This document shows positions 51,294 to 59,612 of a stretch of 64,000 bases of DNA, piece by piece. The notes under the pieces were generated by a model that was given only the letters and a program-made list of their open reading frames with translations, was not told the origin of the DNA and made no database searches. Each line of letters opens with the position of its first letter. Position 1 is the first letter of the stretch. The stretch is from DASRDB01 sp035652815 (GTDB taxonomy: Bacteria; Chloroflexota; Ktedonobacteria; Ktedonobacterales; Ktedonobacteraceae). Location: assembly GCA_035652815.1 (NCBI GenBank), contig DASRDB010000014.1, positions 210,798 through 274,797 on the forward strand, written 5' to 3'. The position numbers and the translations under genes are program-made.

Positions 51294-54200
51294 ATGATAC
51301 ATCAACCAGCAGCCTATGAATATGATCCCGCCATACACATTTCTGATGCGGCACTTGTTCAAAAATTAGCAGAGGCGGCGCTGATCGGCAAGTGGTTTGT
51401 CTTCTTGCGCCAGGACTGGCTGGCGCGCTCAGGGATGGACACGCTGCTCTCGCTGGCTGGCATCGAGGGCGCGCAGCCTAAAGCCGCCATCCTGTTTCGC
51501 GGACAAAAAGAACTGACACTTCCTGGCGCGACCGTTGAGCCAACGCCATTGCCGCAGGCCGAACTGCTCTCGCTGACGAGCGATAAAATGCTCTATCGCG
51601 CCAATAAAGACACGGTGCGCCTGCTCATTGCCGCGCCGCAGAAGCCGGGGGCGACGTTGAAACTGCGCCTCGCACTCAACGGCAGCACATACGCGGACTA
51701 TCCTCTTACGCTTGATCGCTTTGGCCTCTATCTGTGGGCCATGCAGGGACTGCCGGAAGGAGCATATGAAGCCTGGCTGCACGACACAGCCATGCCAGTC
51801 TGTCGTTTCGAGGTAGCGGAATATCGTCTCGCGCCTTTACAGGCCGAACTGCGCGACCAGCAATTGAGCGGGCAGGCGCTGCGCTACACCCTGCGCGTCA
51901 CATCATTTGGACAGCCGTATAGCGGCCCTATCGAAGTCGAGTTGCAGGAGGGCAGACAGCGAATCGGGAAGCGAGAGAAGCTGACCTGCAACCGCGAAGG
52001 AGTATGCCGGGGAGTTGCGAAGCTCAGTGGAACAGGACCATTCACACTCAATCTCTTCGTGGGCGAGCGAACGGCAAGCGTGGCCTTGAAAGGCTCAGAG
52101 CAGGAGCGGCGCGAGGCGCTGGTCATCAGCGAACTGGGCGAGCTGCGAGTAGTGAGCCTGCTGCCAATGCCTCAATCCAATTATGTACGCGGCTTCTACA
52201 TCACACGCGGCGGCAGCAATAACGAGCCGTTCCTGGTGCGGCGCGTGGTGGGCAGCGAAGTGGAGATCACGGCGCGGAGCGAGGTTGACCTGCTGCGCGT
52301 GGTGGTCGTCAATCCGGCAACAGGAGAATGCAGCGAACAGCTTTTCGAGGGACTGCAGGCCGGGCAGAATGTTCGCCTGCCCATTTCCTCGCCCTATGGC
52401 ATTGTGCTGCTGGGCGCATTTCTGGATGACAAAGCCTGGGAAGGCTGGTGCGCGGTGCTGCGCCCATCCGACTTGCAGCTACAATGTGACACGCCCAAAG
52501 AGGCACGTCCTGGCTCGCGCATCAGCATCAAGATTAAAACAAATGCGGCAGAGCGCGTTGTGCCGATACATCTATTGATAAAAGACCAGCGCCTGATTGC
52601 CGCGAGCGACCCGCTAGTAGAACTGGCGGCCTGCATGAAGAAAAATCTGGAAGCCTGGAAGGCGCAATCACAAACAGGAGTAGTCGAGCGGCAACTCGCC
52701 CAGGTCGCGCCCTATATGATGCGCGCCCGGTTGATGGCCGCAACGCCCTTTATGGCAACTGCGGCACCAACTGCGGCTATAAGAAGTCCACAGGCATTAC
52801 AATCAGCGCCGCTTCCACGCATGCTTAACGGCGGGCAGGGAGCGCCAGCTGAGCACACAAGTGAAGCAAGCAGCGAAAATTTGAGCCGGGTGCGCCTGCA
52901 ATTCCTGGAAGTGATTTATAACGACATCGTAGAGGTGCAAGGAGAGCGCGAAATCGAGGTTCAATTAGGTGAAAGCATGACTCGCTACAGCATCGAGGCT
53001 TTTGCGCTCTCCCCTGAAACGCTGGACTGGCAGCGTGTGGAGACATACATCGAGGCAACGCAGCCGGTCTATGGCGAATTGACCGTCTCACCGTTTGTCT
53101 TCCCTGGCGACCCGGTAATGGGACGCCTCGACGTGGGCGCTGCTTCAGGGAGCGTGATCGCCGAGGTGCGGCACGATAATGAGATACTGCCCCTGTTCTC
53201 AGCAGATGGCAGCGAAGTTACACCTGGCTTGCCTTTGCCATCAGGCTCGACATTGCACTTTCCACTGCGTCCTGGAACGATTACAGCGATTGTGCGCGAT
53301 GGACGCAAGGGCGGCGTGGATGTCAGCGAGCGCTATGTGACAGAACCCGGAAAATTACGCCATATCGCGCGCCATGTAAAGCTGCTCCTGCCAGGAGACG
53401 AGGTAACGCTGCAAGAACCGGGACGGCTCGCGCTGCGCTTGCTGCCAGGATTGGAGCGGCCCTTCACGTTCTTTGTCGAGGGCGCGGTACACTATCCTTT
53501 CGGCTGTGTCGAGCAGACCTCTATGAAGCTGCTGGCAATGCTCGCCGGGTACATTGTGTTTGTCGAAAAGCCCGAGGTGGCACGCGAGTACGAGGCAGCC
53601 CTACCCGTGTGGCATCAGAGGCTGAAGAAGATGTACCTGCCCGATGGCGGCTTCTGCCTCTACCCGCCAGATGAAGGCGGCGAGCGAAAGGCGGATACGC
53701 ACTACGCGCCGCTTGCCGTAGAGCGTCTTTTGAGCCTACCCTCAGCAGAACAGGCAGGCATTACACAACCGGCCCTCAAAGACATGCTGGCAGATGTGAA
53801 AGCGATGGCCCAAAATGCGGCCCGCTACTATAAGATTGAGATACCGCCACGCAAGATTGTTGATTGCCAGGATGCCTATCAGACAATGACGCTCAGCAAC
53901 GACGCGAGAGCGCGCAGGGAAGCGCTTATGTTTGCGCGGGAGCGGCTGCGAGAGCATGGCGAACAGACCTACGTGGATGTTACCGAAAAACAAACGGCCT
54001 ACCAGTTGTTTGGGCAAATGGTCTCGCGCCGCACCGAAACCGCCTTTGCCGCCGCTACTTTGCTGGTTGCGGGTGATACAGCCGATTTGCCGCAAGCGCT
54101 GGCCGCCACCAATTACCTGACAGGCCAGTTGAACGAGCAGGGACGCCTCTACAGTACGGTGGATACGGCGGCCTGCCTCGCGCTGCTGATCGCCTTACGA

Positions 54201-54734
54201 AGCGCCGGAGTGGTCGCGGTAGGAGAAAAGGGTAGTGTCGAGTTAAACGGACAAGCGCGGACGCTCGCTGAGGCCTTGAACAGCAGCGAAAAGCTTGAAA
54301 AGGTGCGTTGTATTGAAGGAGTAGTCGCGGTCGAGATTACCTCAGAGGTGATCGAGTCGTGGAGCGCCTATAAAGGGCGAATTCCGCTCGAGGTGTACCT
54401 GGAACGCGAGGGGAAGGCGGGAGACCATTTCCGGGCCGGTGACGCGCTCGAACTGGTGCTGCGTGTGCCACGCTACGAACCAGGGCTGGTTGCGCATGTT
54501 TGCCTGCCTGACGTACTCTCGCGCATCGTTGGCGGCGGACAGGTCAAACAGTTCAGCCTGGATTTCTCCGGCAGGAATGAACTGCGCATTCCACTGGCGG
54601 CCACCGGCACAACCATCCTGCCAGAGCGGCTGCAAACAGGCAAAACGTCGCAGCACTGGGCGGTCATCGCGCGCAACATGTTCAAAGAGGAGCAGGTGGG
54701 AAATCCAGGGCTGCTGACCGTAATGGTAGAGTAG
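51294..54734 (+). CDS. alpha-2-macroglobulin-like thioester protein, no signal peptide
   Basis: 1146 residues. Contains the internal thioester motif PFGCVEQTS (Gly737-Gln741), the hallmark of the A2M/complement family, in which the Cys and Gln form a thioester that covalently traps attacking proteases. Several macroglobulin beta domains precede it (residues about 85-420 and 535-700); a low-complexity Ala/Pro/Ser segment (about 475-530) sits where a bait region would be. An alpha/alpha-toroid follows the motif (to about 1000), then a receptor-binding-like beta domain. The N-terminus (MIHQPAAYEYDPAIH) is polar: no signal peptide or lipobox is visible, unlike YfhM-type bacterial A2Ms. ATG with GAGG 8 bp upstream. 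Confidence 0.85.
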   Translation: MIHQPAAYEYDPAIHISDAALVQKLAEAALIGKWFVFLRQDWLARSGMDTLLSLAGIEGAQPKAAILFRGQKELTLPGATVEPTPLPQAELLSLTSDKMLYRANKDTVRLLIAAPQKPGATLKLRLALNGSTYADYPLTLDRFGLYLWAMQGLPEGAYEAWLHDTAMPVCRFEVAEYRLAPLQAELRDQQLSGQALRYTLRVTSFGQPYSGPIEVELQEGRQRIGKREKLTCNREGVCRGVAKLSGTGPFTLNLFVGERTASVALKGSEQERREALVISELGELRVVSLLPMPQSNYVRGFYITRGGSNNEPFLVRRVVGSEVEITARSEVDLLRVVVVNPATGECSEQLFEGLQAGQNVRLPISSPYGIVLLGAFLDDKAWEGWCAVLRPSDLQLQCDTPKEARPGSRISIKIKTNAAERVVPIHLLIKDQRLIAASDPLVELAACMKKNLEAWKAQSQTGVVERQLAQVAPYMMRARLMAATPFMATAAPTAAIRSPQALQSAPLPRMLNGGQGAPAEHTSEASSENLSRVRLQFLEVIYNDIVEVQGEREIEVQLGESMTRYSIEAFALSPETLDWQRVETYIEATQPVYGELTVSPFVFPGDPVMGRLDVGAASGSVIAEVRHDNEILPLFSADGSEVTPGLPLPSGSTLHFPLRPGTITAIVRDGRKGGVDVSERYVTEPGKLRHIARHVKLLLPGDEVTLQEPGRLALRLLPGLERPFTFFVEGAVHYPFGCVEQTSMKLLAMLAGYIVFVEKPEVAREYEAALPVWHQRLKKMYLPDGGFCLYPPDEGGERKADTHYAPLAVERLLSLPSAEQAGITQPALKDMLADVKAMAQNAARYYKIEIPPRKIVDCQDAYQTMTLSNDARARREALMFARERLREHGEQTYVDVTEKQTAYQLFGQMVSRRTETAFAAATLLVAGDTADLPQALAATNYLTGQLNEQGRLYSTVDTAACLALLIALRSAGVVAVGEKGSVELNGQARTLAEALNSSEKLEKVRCIEGVVAVEITSEVIESWSAYKGRIPLEVYLEREGKAGDHFRAGDALELVLRVPRYEPGLVAHVCLPDVLSRIVGGGQVKQFSLDFSGRNELRIPLAATGTTILPERLQTGKTSQHWAVIARNMFKEEQVGNPGLLTVMVE

Positions 54735-54741
54735 CAAGCAG

Positions 54742-54796
54742 AGTTGCCTGTGGTTAAGGTGGAGATTCGTTCAGTACCATCTTCCTACAGGCAAAC
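54742..54796 (+). terminator. weak hairpin after the thioester protein gene
   Basis: TTGCCTGT/ACAGGCAA arms (8 bp) shortly after the stop, separated by about 35 bases. No U-run, so a low-confidence terminator. Confidence 0.35.
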
Positions 54797-54918
54797 ACGC
54801 TCCATTGACTCAACGGGAAACAATCAGTAGATTGTTAATCAAAGCGTGAAAAACGCAAGGTATCGGAGCAAGATTGCCTGATGCCAGCAACCAGCGTAAT
54901 TTTGGATCGGGGATTTGT

Positions 54919-55908
54919 ATGTCGTCAATGAGTGATCGTCAACCTGGAAATCGAGAAGGCCTGCAGTTACCGGGAGTAATTCAGCAGCTATCGCCTGTGG
55001 AGCAGCTTCCCTTTCCTGACAGCCCGCTCGTACCAGGAAACGTAACACGTCGTCTCGGACCGGACAGTTCACCCGGTGTTTCTGATACACAAACTGGCCC
55101 TCAGCCTATTTCTACACCCGGAGAAACACGTCCACTGCAACTGATGCCGCTTTCTCCGCACACTACCCGCGTGCTGACCGACCTGCGACAAACAGGGGCA
55201 TTGTCGAATCCACAGACGACCACAGCTCTGCGCCAGCCAGTTGTCATTCCAGGTACAGGAAAAAAGTCAGCGGGGCTGAAGCGTCCGCCAAAGGGACGAC
55301 GCTGGGTGGTTCACCTCGCCGTGACCATGTTATTGGTCGTGATTACCCTGCTGACGGCGCTGACAGTAATTCCGCTGACAACAGGAAGCGGGCATGGCTT
55401 AGGCCCGCTCGGCATCTTCAGCAACCCGCTCTTCCATAGCGATGACAATGGCCTCAGCCTCTCAGCCCAGGCTACAGCAACGGCGGTTATTACTCACCAG
55501 GATGGTTACGATAATAGCGGCACGACCTACGGCGGCAATCCTGCTCCTGGCGGCGTCACGCCCGATCATTTCGCCTTCGGCCAATGTACCTACTGGGCGG
55601 ACATGCGCTATCACCAGCTTACAGGCTACTGGGTTAACTGGTTCGGTAATGCATGGCAGTGGAAATATGGCGCGGCGGCGGCTGGCTGGATCGTTTCAAC
55701 CACGCCGCATGTTCCCTCGATTATTGTGTTACAGCCCTTTGTGCAGGGCGCGGGCGCATATGGACATGTAGCAGTCGTCGAAAAGATCAATCCCGATGGC
55801 AGCGTCTACACAAGCAACTATAACTGGTACGCCAACGGCGGCTGGGACCGGCTCTCCTACTGGACATTTAATCCCGGGCCAGGCGTGACATTTATCTGGC
55901 ATCCATAG
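54919..55908 (+). CDS. membrane-anchored CHAP-domain amidase/endopeptidase
   Basis: 329 residues. A polar Pro/Thr-rich cytoplasmic segment (1-130) precedes one transmembrane helix (about 137-160, VVHLAVTMLLVVITLLTALT). The C-terminal 125 residues are a CHAP domain: catalytic Cys in FAFGQCTYWAD, His in GAYGHVAVVEKIN, and the final YNWYANGGWDRLSYWTF. It would cleave peptidoglycan outside the membrane. The start is ATG 54919; a TTG 15 codons upstream has no ribosome site. A good terminator follows. Confidence 0.88.
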   Translation: MSSMSDRQPGNREGLQLPGVIQQLSPVEQLPFPDSPLVPGNVTRRLGPDSSPGVSDTQTGPQPISTPGETRPLQLMPLSPHTTRVLTDLRQTGALSNPQTTTALRQPVVIPGTGKKSAGLKRPPKGRRWVVHLAVTMLLVVITLLTALTVIPLTTGSGHGLGPLGIFSNPLFHSDDNGLSLSAQATATAVITHQDGYDNSGTTYGGNPAPGGVTPDHFAFGQCTYWADMRYHQLTGYWVNWFGNAWQWKYGAAAAGWIVSTTPHVPSIIVLQPFVQGAGAYGHVAVVEKINPDGSVYTSNYNWYANGGWDRLSYWTFNPGPGVTFIWHP

Positions 55909-55922
55909 TCTAATGAAAAGAA

Positions 55923-55961
55923 GGGAGTCAGGATGAGGCTATCCTGGCTCTCTGCTTTTTT
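55923..55961 (+). terminator. intrinsic terminator of the CHAP gene
   Basis: GAGTCAGGAT-GAGGCT-ATCCTGGCTC (10 pairs including one G-U) followed by TCTGCTTTTTT. Confidence 0.9.
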
Positions 55962-56050
55962 ATTATGACCCCCCTCAACGATCTCTTTAAGGGATATCTC
56001 GGCATCCATAATCTCACTCCTTTTGCTTTTCGGCAGAACTGAGAAAATCC

Positions 56051-57640
56051 TTATACCAACGGCATATGCTCAGTATGCTGCCTGTTGATCTCCTCGCGTG
56101 AGGAGCGGCGAGCCATCAGGTTGTTGATGGCTTCACCTATGCGGCGAATGCCTTCTTCAATATGTTCCTCTTTGGGATAGGCGTAGCTGAGGCGAAAATG
56201 CTGCTGCCCCCCGCCATCGACGTGAAATGGCTCGCCAATGACGAAGCCGACGCGGTACTGGGCGGCTTCGCGCAGCAGGGCGCGCGCGCGCAGGTCTTGC
56301 GGCAGGCGACACCAGAGATGGAAGCCGCCATTTGGAACGTTCACCCGCACCTCTCGCGGCCAGTAACGCCGAATGGCATCCAGGGTCAAATCGCGCTTGC
56401 GTTTGTAAGCCTGCCGGAGCATGACAAGATGATCGTCCAGCAGGTCGCGGCGCAGGATTTCAGAGACAGCCCACTGGCCCAGCGCCGTTGTATTCAGGTC
56501 AAACACCTGTTTGTGCAGGCTCAGCCGCTCGATCAATGGTTCCGGCGCGGCCAACCAGGCGACACGCAGGCCGGGAGCCAGCACTTTAGAATAGGTGCTG
56601 AGATAGAGAACCTGGTTATGATGGTCCAGAGCCTTGAGCGGCTGGAAAGGCTTCCCCTCGAAGTAGACTTCGCTGTACGGATCATCTTCCAGAATTGGCG
56701 TCTGGTAGCGGCGCGCAAGCAGGAGCAGGCGGCGACGGCGTTCGGGCGACATTACCGAACTGGTGGGGTTCTGGAACGTCGGCATGGTGTAGATCAGGCG
56801 CGGGCGATGACGCGCCAGGATGGATTCCAGCAGGTCAACTCGAATGCCTTCGCTATCGGTTGGTACGCCAATGACGCGCGCATTCAAGGCGCGGAACGTT
56901 TGAATGGCTCCCAGGTAGGTCGGCACCTCGACCACCACTTCGTCGCCTGGACTGAGCAGGAAACGCCCCACGAGGCCAATACCCTGCGTGGAACCCGAAA
57001 GAATAAGGATGTGTGAAGCATCTACCGAAGCTACACCTCGTCTCCGCATAGCGGCTGCGATGCCCTGCCGCAGGCTCTGTAATCCCTCGACAGGTGAATA
57101 GCCAAGCGCGTACTGGCGGGCAGCGAGCAACCCATCCGAGAAGATGGTATTAAGCATCTCGGCGGGCAGCAGGTCACTCGCAGGCGTGGCAGGAGCGAAG
57201 GAGATGATCTCGTTGCGCTCGCTCGCCGAGGTGAGTTCGTTCAACAGGCCAGCATCGGGTCCAAGTACCTCGCGCTCGCCCGGCGGCAGGCAGAGCAGCC
57301 AGGAAGCCTCTTCATTCTCATAATCGTCGATGCTGAAGCGGAACTGGTTGCGCCGGACAATCGTGCCCCGACCAACATGGCCCTCGATCAAACCCTCGCT
57401 CGCCAACTCATTATAAGCATTCATAATGGTGGTGCGATTGACGCCGAGAGTACTGGCAAGGGCGCGCTCAGTGGGAAGCCGCGTACCCTCGGCAAGCTCA
57501 CCCGAAAGAATAGCCTCGCGCAATTTCTGGCATATCTGACGATATAAAGGCAGTCCACTGCTGCGATCAAGCGTTATCAATTGATCGATTTGCGCGGTAA
57601 ATAATGGTCGTGGTTCGTATTGTGATACATATTGTCTCAT
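56051..57640 (-). CDS. MocR-family regulator (GntR DNA-binding plus aminotransferase domain)
   Basis: 529 residues. N-terminal GntR winged helix (about 35-105: LYRQICQKLREAILSGELAE ... PTERALASTLGVNRTTIMNA), linker, then a class I aminotransferase-like domain that binds PLP (about 150-510) with SGSTQGIGLVGRF, ILEDDPYSEVYF and STYSKVLAPGLRVAWLAAP (Schiff-base Lys). MocR proteins (PdxR, GabR, TauR) use PLP or an amino-acid adduct as effector. Start ATG 57640, with GGAG 6 bp upstream. The promoter region carries several GATTGG motifs that may be its own operator. No obvious target pathway is adjacent; the upstream gene is an AHL-lactonase-like hydrolase. Confidence 0.92.
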   Translation of the reverse strand: MRQYVSQYEPRPLFTAQIDQLITLDRSSGLPLYRQICQKLREAILSGELAEGTRLPTERALASTLGVNRTTIMNAYNELASEGLIEGHVGRGTIVRRNQFRFSIDDYENEEASWLLCLPPGEREVLGPDAGLLNELTSASERNEIISFAPATPASDLLPAEMLNTIFSDGLLAARQYALGYSPVEGLQSLRQGIAAAMRRRGVASVDASHILILSGSTQGIGLVGRFLLSPGDEVVVEVPTYLGAIQTFRALNARVIGVPTDSEGIRVDLLESILARHRPRLIYTMPTFQNPTSSVMSPERRRRLLLLARRYQTPILEDDPYSEVYFEGKPFQPLKALDHHNQVLYLSTYSKVLAPGLRVAWLAAPEPLIERLSLHKQVFDLNTTALGQWAVSEILRRDLLDDHLVMLRQAYKRKRDLTLDAIRRYWPREVRVNVPNGGFHLWCRLPQDLRARALLREAAQYRVGFVIGEPFHVDGGGQQHFRLSYAYPKEEHIEEGIRRIGEAINNLMARRSSREEINRQHTEHMPLV

Positions 57641-57651
57641 GGCGTACTCCA

Positions 57652-57745
57652 GATTGGCCTGTACCAATGAACTCTATTCCACAAGTATAGCCAATCTCGC
57701 AGACTTGAGGCAAGGCGGATTGGCTGGTATGTGTATCAGCCAATC
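57652..57745. promoter_or_regulatory. cluster of GATTGG/CCAATC motifs (putative MocR operator)
   Basis: Motifs at 57652 (GATTGGCC), 57663 (ACCAATGA), 57690 (GCCAATC), 57718 (GATTGGCTG) and 57737 (CAGCCAATC). Together they form two inverted pairs and one single site around the MocR promoter and start. Confidence 0.45.
57684..57713 (-). promoter_or_regulatory. promoter of the MocR gene
   Basis: Minus strand TTGCCT (57708-57713), 18 bp, TATACT (57684-57689). The spacer contains GATTGGC, one of five copies of that motif around the gene start. Confidence 0.6.
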
Positions 57746-57749
57746 CGCC
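57714..57749. terminator. hairpin after the AHL-lactonase-like gene
   Basis: Perfect 13-bp arms GGCGGATTGGCTG/CAGCCAATCCGCC, 10-base loop, 6 bp past the stop of the minus-strand hydrolase gene. No U-run follows, so it could instead be an operator of the MocR gene downstream. Confidence 0.5.
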
Positions 57750-57755
57750 ACATTA

Positions 57756-58490
57756 TCACTCGTAATAGTCAGGGGCTTTCTTGAGCGTCTGCCACTGCTC
57801 GCCATCGTGACCAAAGACCACCAGGGCTACATGTTCGCGTTCGACCAATTCGAGCAGTTTGCGCGTGCTGGCGCGTAGCTGCTCCTCATTGTCATCCATC
57901 GGCCCCGCCTTGCGCTCAGGAGTAAAGAGGCGTTGTATAACTACCGCGTCGATGGCGAGGAGTACTGGCCCCGTCTGTGGCAGGTATACCAGCACCGATT
58001 GATGGCCGGGCGTATGTCCGCTGGTCTCTATCAGCTTCAGGCCGGCCAGTACTTCGGCGTCTCCATCTATCAGACGGTAGTGTAGGGCAGGATGATCCCA
58101 GTGGGCGCGAGCAGCCGCAAAACGGGGATGACCACCACGCGCCAGTTCATAGTGTGTACGTTGAACAATGCATTCGGCCTGCGGAAAGGCATCGTGATAT
58201 CCAGCATGATCGACATCAAAATGGGTGCAGATCAGAATATCAATATCCTCGGGGCGCAAGTTCAAATCGGCAAGATGCTCGATCACATTTTTTTCATTTT
58301 CGGCTGGCGGCATGTTCCCTTGCGACCGGTAGTCAGGTGGAAGGCCGCTATCAATCAAAATGTTCTTCCCATCCGTGGTTTGCACCAGGTAGCACCCTGA
58401 CGACATGGAAAGTTTCTGTCCGCTTGGCAACGGCAGAGTCGCTGTAGAAAGCTGCATGAGATAGAGTCGTCGCACGTTAATTTGAGACAT
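57756..58490 (-). CDS. MBL-fold hydrolase, N-acyl-homoserine-lactonase-like
   Basis: 244 residues, metallo-beta-lactamase fold, cytosolic. The layout (MQLSTATLPLPSGQ near the start, ILIDSGLPPDY, THFDVDHAGYHDAF, SGHTPGHQSV, VVFGHDGEQW) follows the AiiA-type lactonase family, which opens the lactone ring of quorum signals. The first metal motif reads His90-x-Asp92-x-Asp94-His95; the second His of the usual HxHxDH is Asp here. Whether it hydrolyses AHLs is unknown. AAAGGATGG precedes the ATG. It is upstream of the MocR gene on the same strand. Confidence 0.85.
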   Translation of the reverse strand: MSQINVRRLYLMQLSTATLPLPSGQKLSMSSGCYLVQTTDGKNILIDSGLPPDYRSQGNMPPAENEKNVIEHLADLNLRPEDIDILICTHFDVDHAGYHDAFPQAECIVQRTHYELARGGHPRFAAARAHWDHPALHYRLIDGDAEVLAGLKLIETSGHTPGHQSVLVYLPQTGPVLLAIDAVVIQRLFTPERKAGPMDDNEEQLRASTRKLLELVEREHVALVVFGHDGEQWQTLKKAPDYYE

Positions 58491-58699
58491 GTTTGTTCAT
58501 CCATCCTTTCCTGAAACAAATGGAGGACATCAGACGAGGGACTGTATACAAATGGAGTATAACAGCCTTTCTTATATGAAACTATGTACCGCGTTACAGA
58601 CAAAAAACGATTTTTGTGCTATGGTTAGATCAGAGTAAGCAACATCTCCAGAGCCATTAACACGACAATCCTCACCTCTTTCCACACAAGGAGCTTAGT

Positions 58700-59569
58700 A
58701 TGATAGACATTCAAAAACGTATCGATCAAATTCGCCACGATAGAGAACATGGCTCGCGCTGGCTGGTGCGCGAGACGATTTCGTTGCTGCATGATATCGC
58801 CAGCGATGGGCAACGTCCGGAGCAGGAACGTATGCGAATGCTGGAGAAGGCGGGGCGCGAACTGGCGCAGGCGCGTCCGGCGATGGCGGCCATTGCAGGA
58901 GCCGTCAGCCGGGTGGTATACGCGCAGGGCGGCATCGAGCAGAAGGCGCAGGCGGCGGCGCAGTTGCTGCGGGATTATGATACCAGCCTCGAGCGTATTA
59001 CGAATTATGCCCGGCCATTATTAACTGGCACTTTGATGACGCACAGCCTTTCGGGAACAGTGCTTGAGGTGTTGAAGGCCTGCAAAGAGCAGATTGAGCG
59101 TATCATCGTTCTGGAGGGCAGGCCGCGCTACGAAGGGCGCGAAGTCGCGCAACAACTGAGCCAGAATGGGATTGCGGTCACGCTGATTACGGACGCCCAG
59201 GCCGACATTTTTCTGCCGCAATGCCAGGCAGTGCTTGTAGGGGCCGATAGCATTCTCGCCGATGGCAGCGTGCTGAACAAGGCAGGCACCGCGCTGGTTG
59301 CCTGGGCGGCGCGAGGACACGGCAAGGCTTTCTACGTGCTGAGTGAGACGCTGAAAATTTCACCACACCGGTGGACGGGCAACCTGGAACAACTTGAGGA
59401 GAAGGAGCCGGAAGAGGTCTTAGAGCAGGCTATACCAGGGGTGACGGCACGCAACTTTTACTTCGACCACACACTCGCTTCATTGATAACAACCATTCTC
59501 ACAGAACAGGGACCATTAGATGTCGCACAGGTGCAGCATATCGCTTCCACGCTTAAAGCGGTAGTATAG
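58700..59569 (+). CDS. eIF2B-alpha/MtnA-like sugar-phosphate isomerase family protein
   Basis: 289 residues, ISOCOT-fold protein of the eIF2B alpha / methylthioribose-1-phosphate isomerase / ribose-1,5-bisphosphate isomerase family. Helical N-terminal domain (1-105), then a Rossmann-like domain with ITNYARPLLTGTLMTHSLSG, VLEGRPRYEG and VGADSILADGSVLNKAGT, matching the family's substrate loop. Bacterial homologues of this short type are probably isomerases of phosphorylated sugars; translation-factor function is not expected in bacteria. ATG with AAGGAG 7 bp upstream. The next gene follows on the same strand within 45-90 bp. Confidence 0.82.
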   Translation: MIDIQKRIDQIRHDREHGSRWLVRETISLLHDIASDGQRPEQERMRMLEKAGRELAQARPAMAAIAGAVSRVVYAQGGIEQKAQAAAQLLRDYDTSLERITNYARPLLTGTLMTHSLSGTVLEVLKACKEQIERIIVLEGRPRYEGREVAQQLSQNGIAVTLITDAQADIFLPQCQAVLVGADSILADGSVLNKAGTALVAWAARGHGKAFYVLSETLKISPHRWTGNLEQLEEKEPEEVLEQAIPGVTARNFYFDHTLASLITTILTEQGPLDVAQVQHIASTLKAVV

Positions 59570-59612
59570 TACCTTTTTCGGCTTTTTGGGAAAAGGGGCA
59601 AATTTCAGTATC

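Noticed and set aside
54735..54918. Cyclic-dinucleotide riboswitch in front of the CHAP hydrolase
   Set aside because: Such switches often control wall hydrolases, and an ACGCAAGG-like piece is visible, but the GEMM and ydaO core motifs could not be aligned.
58700..59569. Translation initiation factor function for the eIF2B-like protein
   Set aside because: Bacteria lack eIF2; the family contains sugar-phosphate isomerases, which is the more likely activity.
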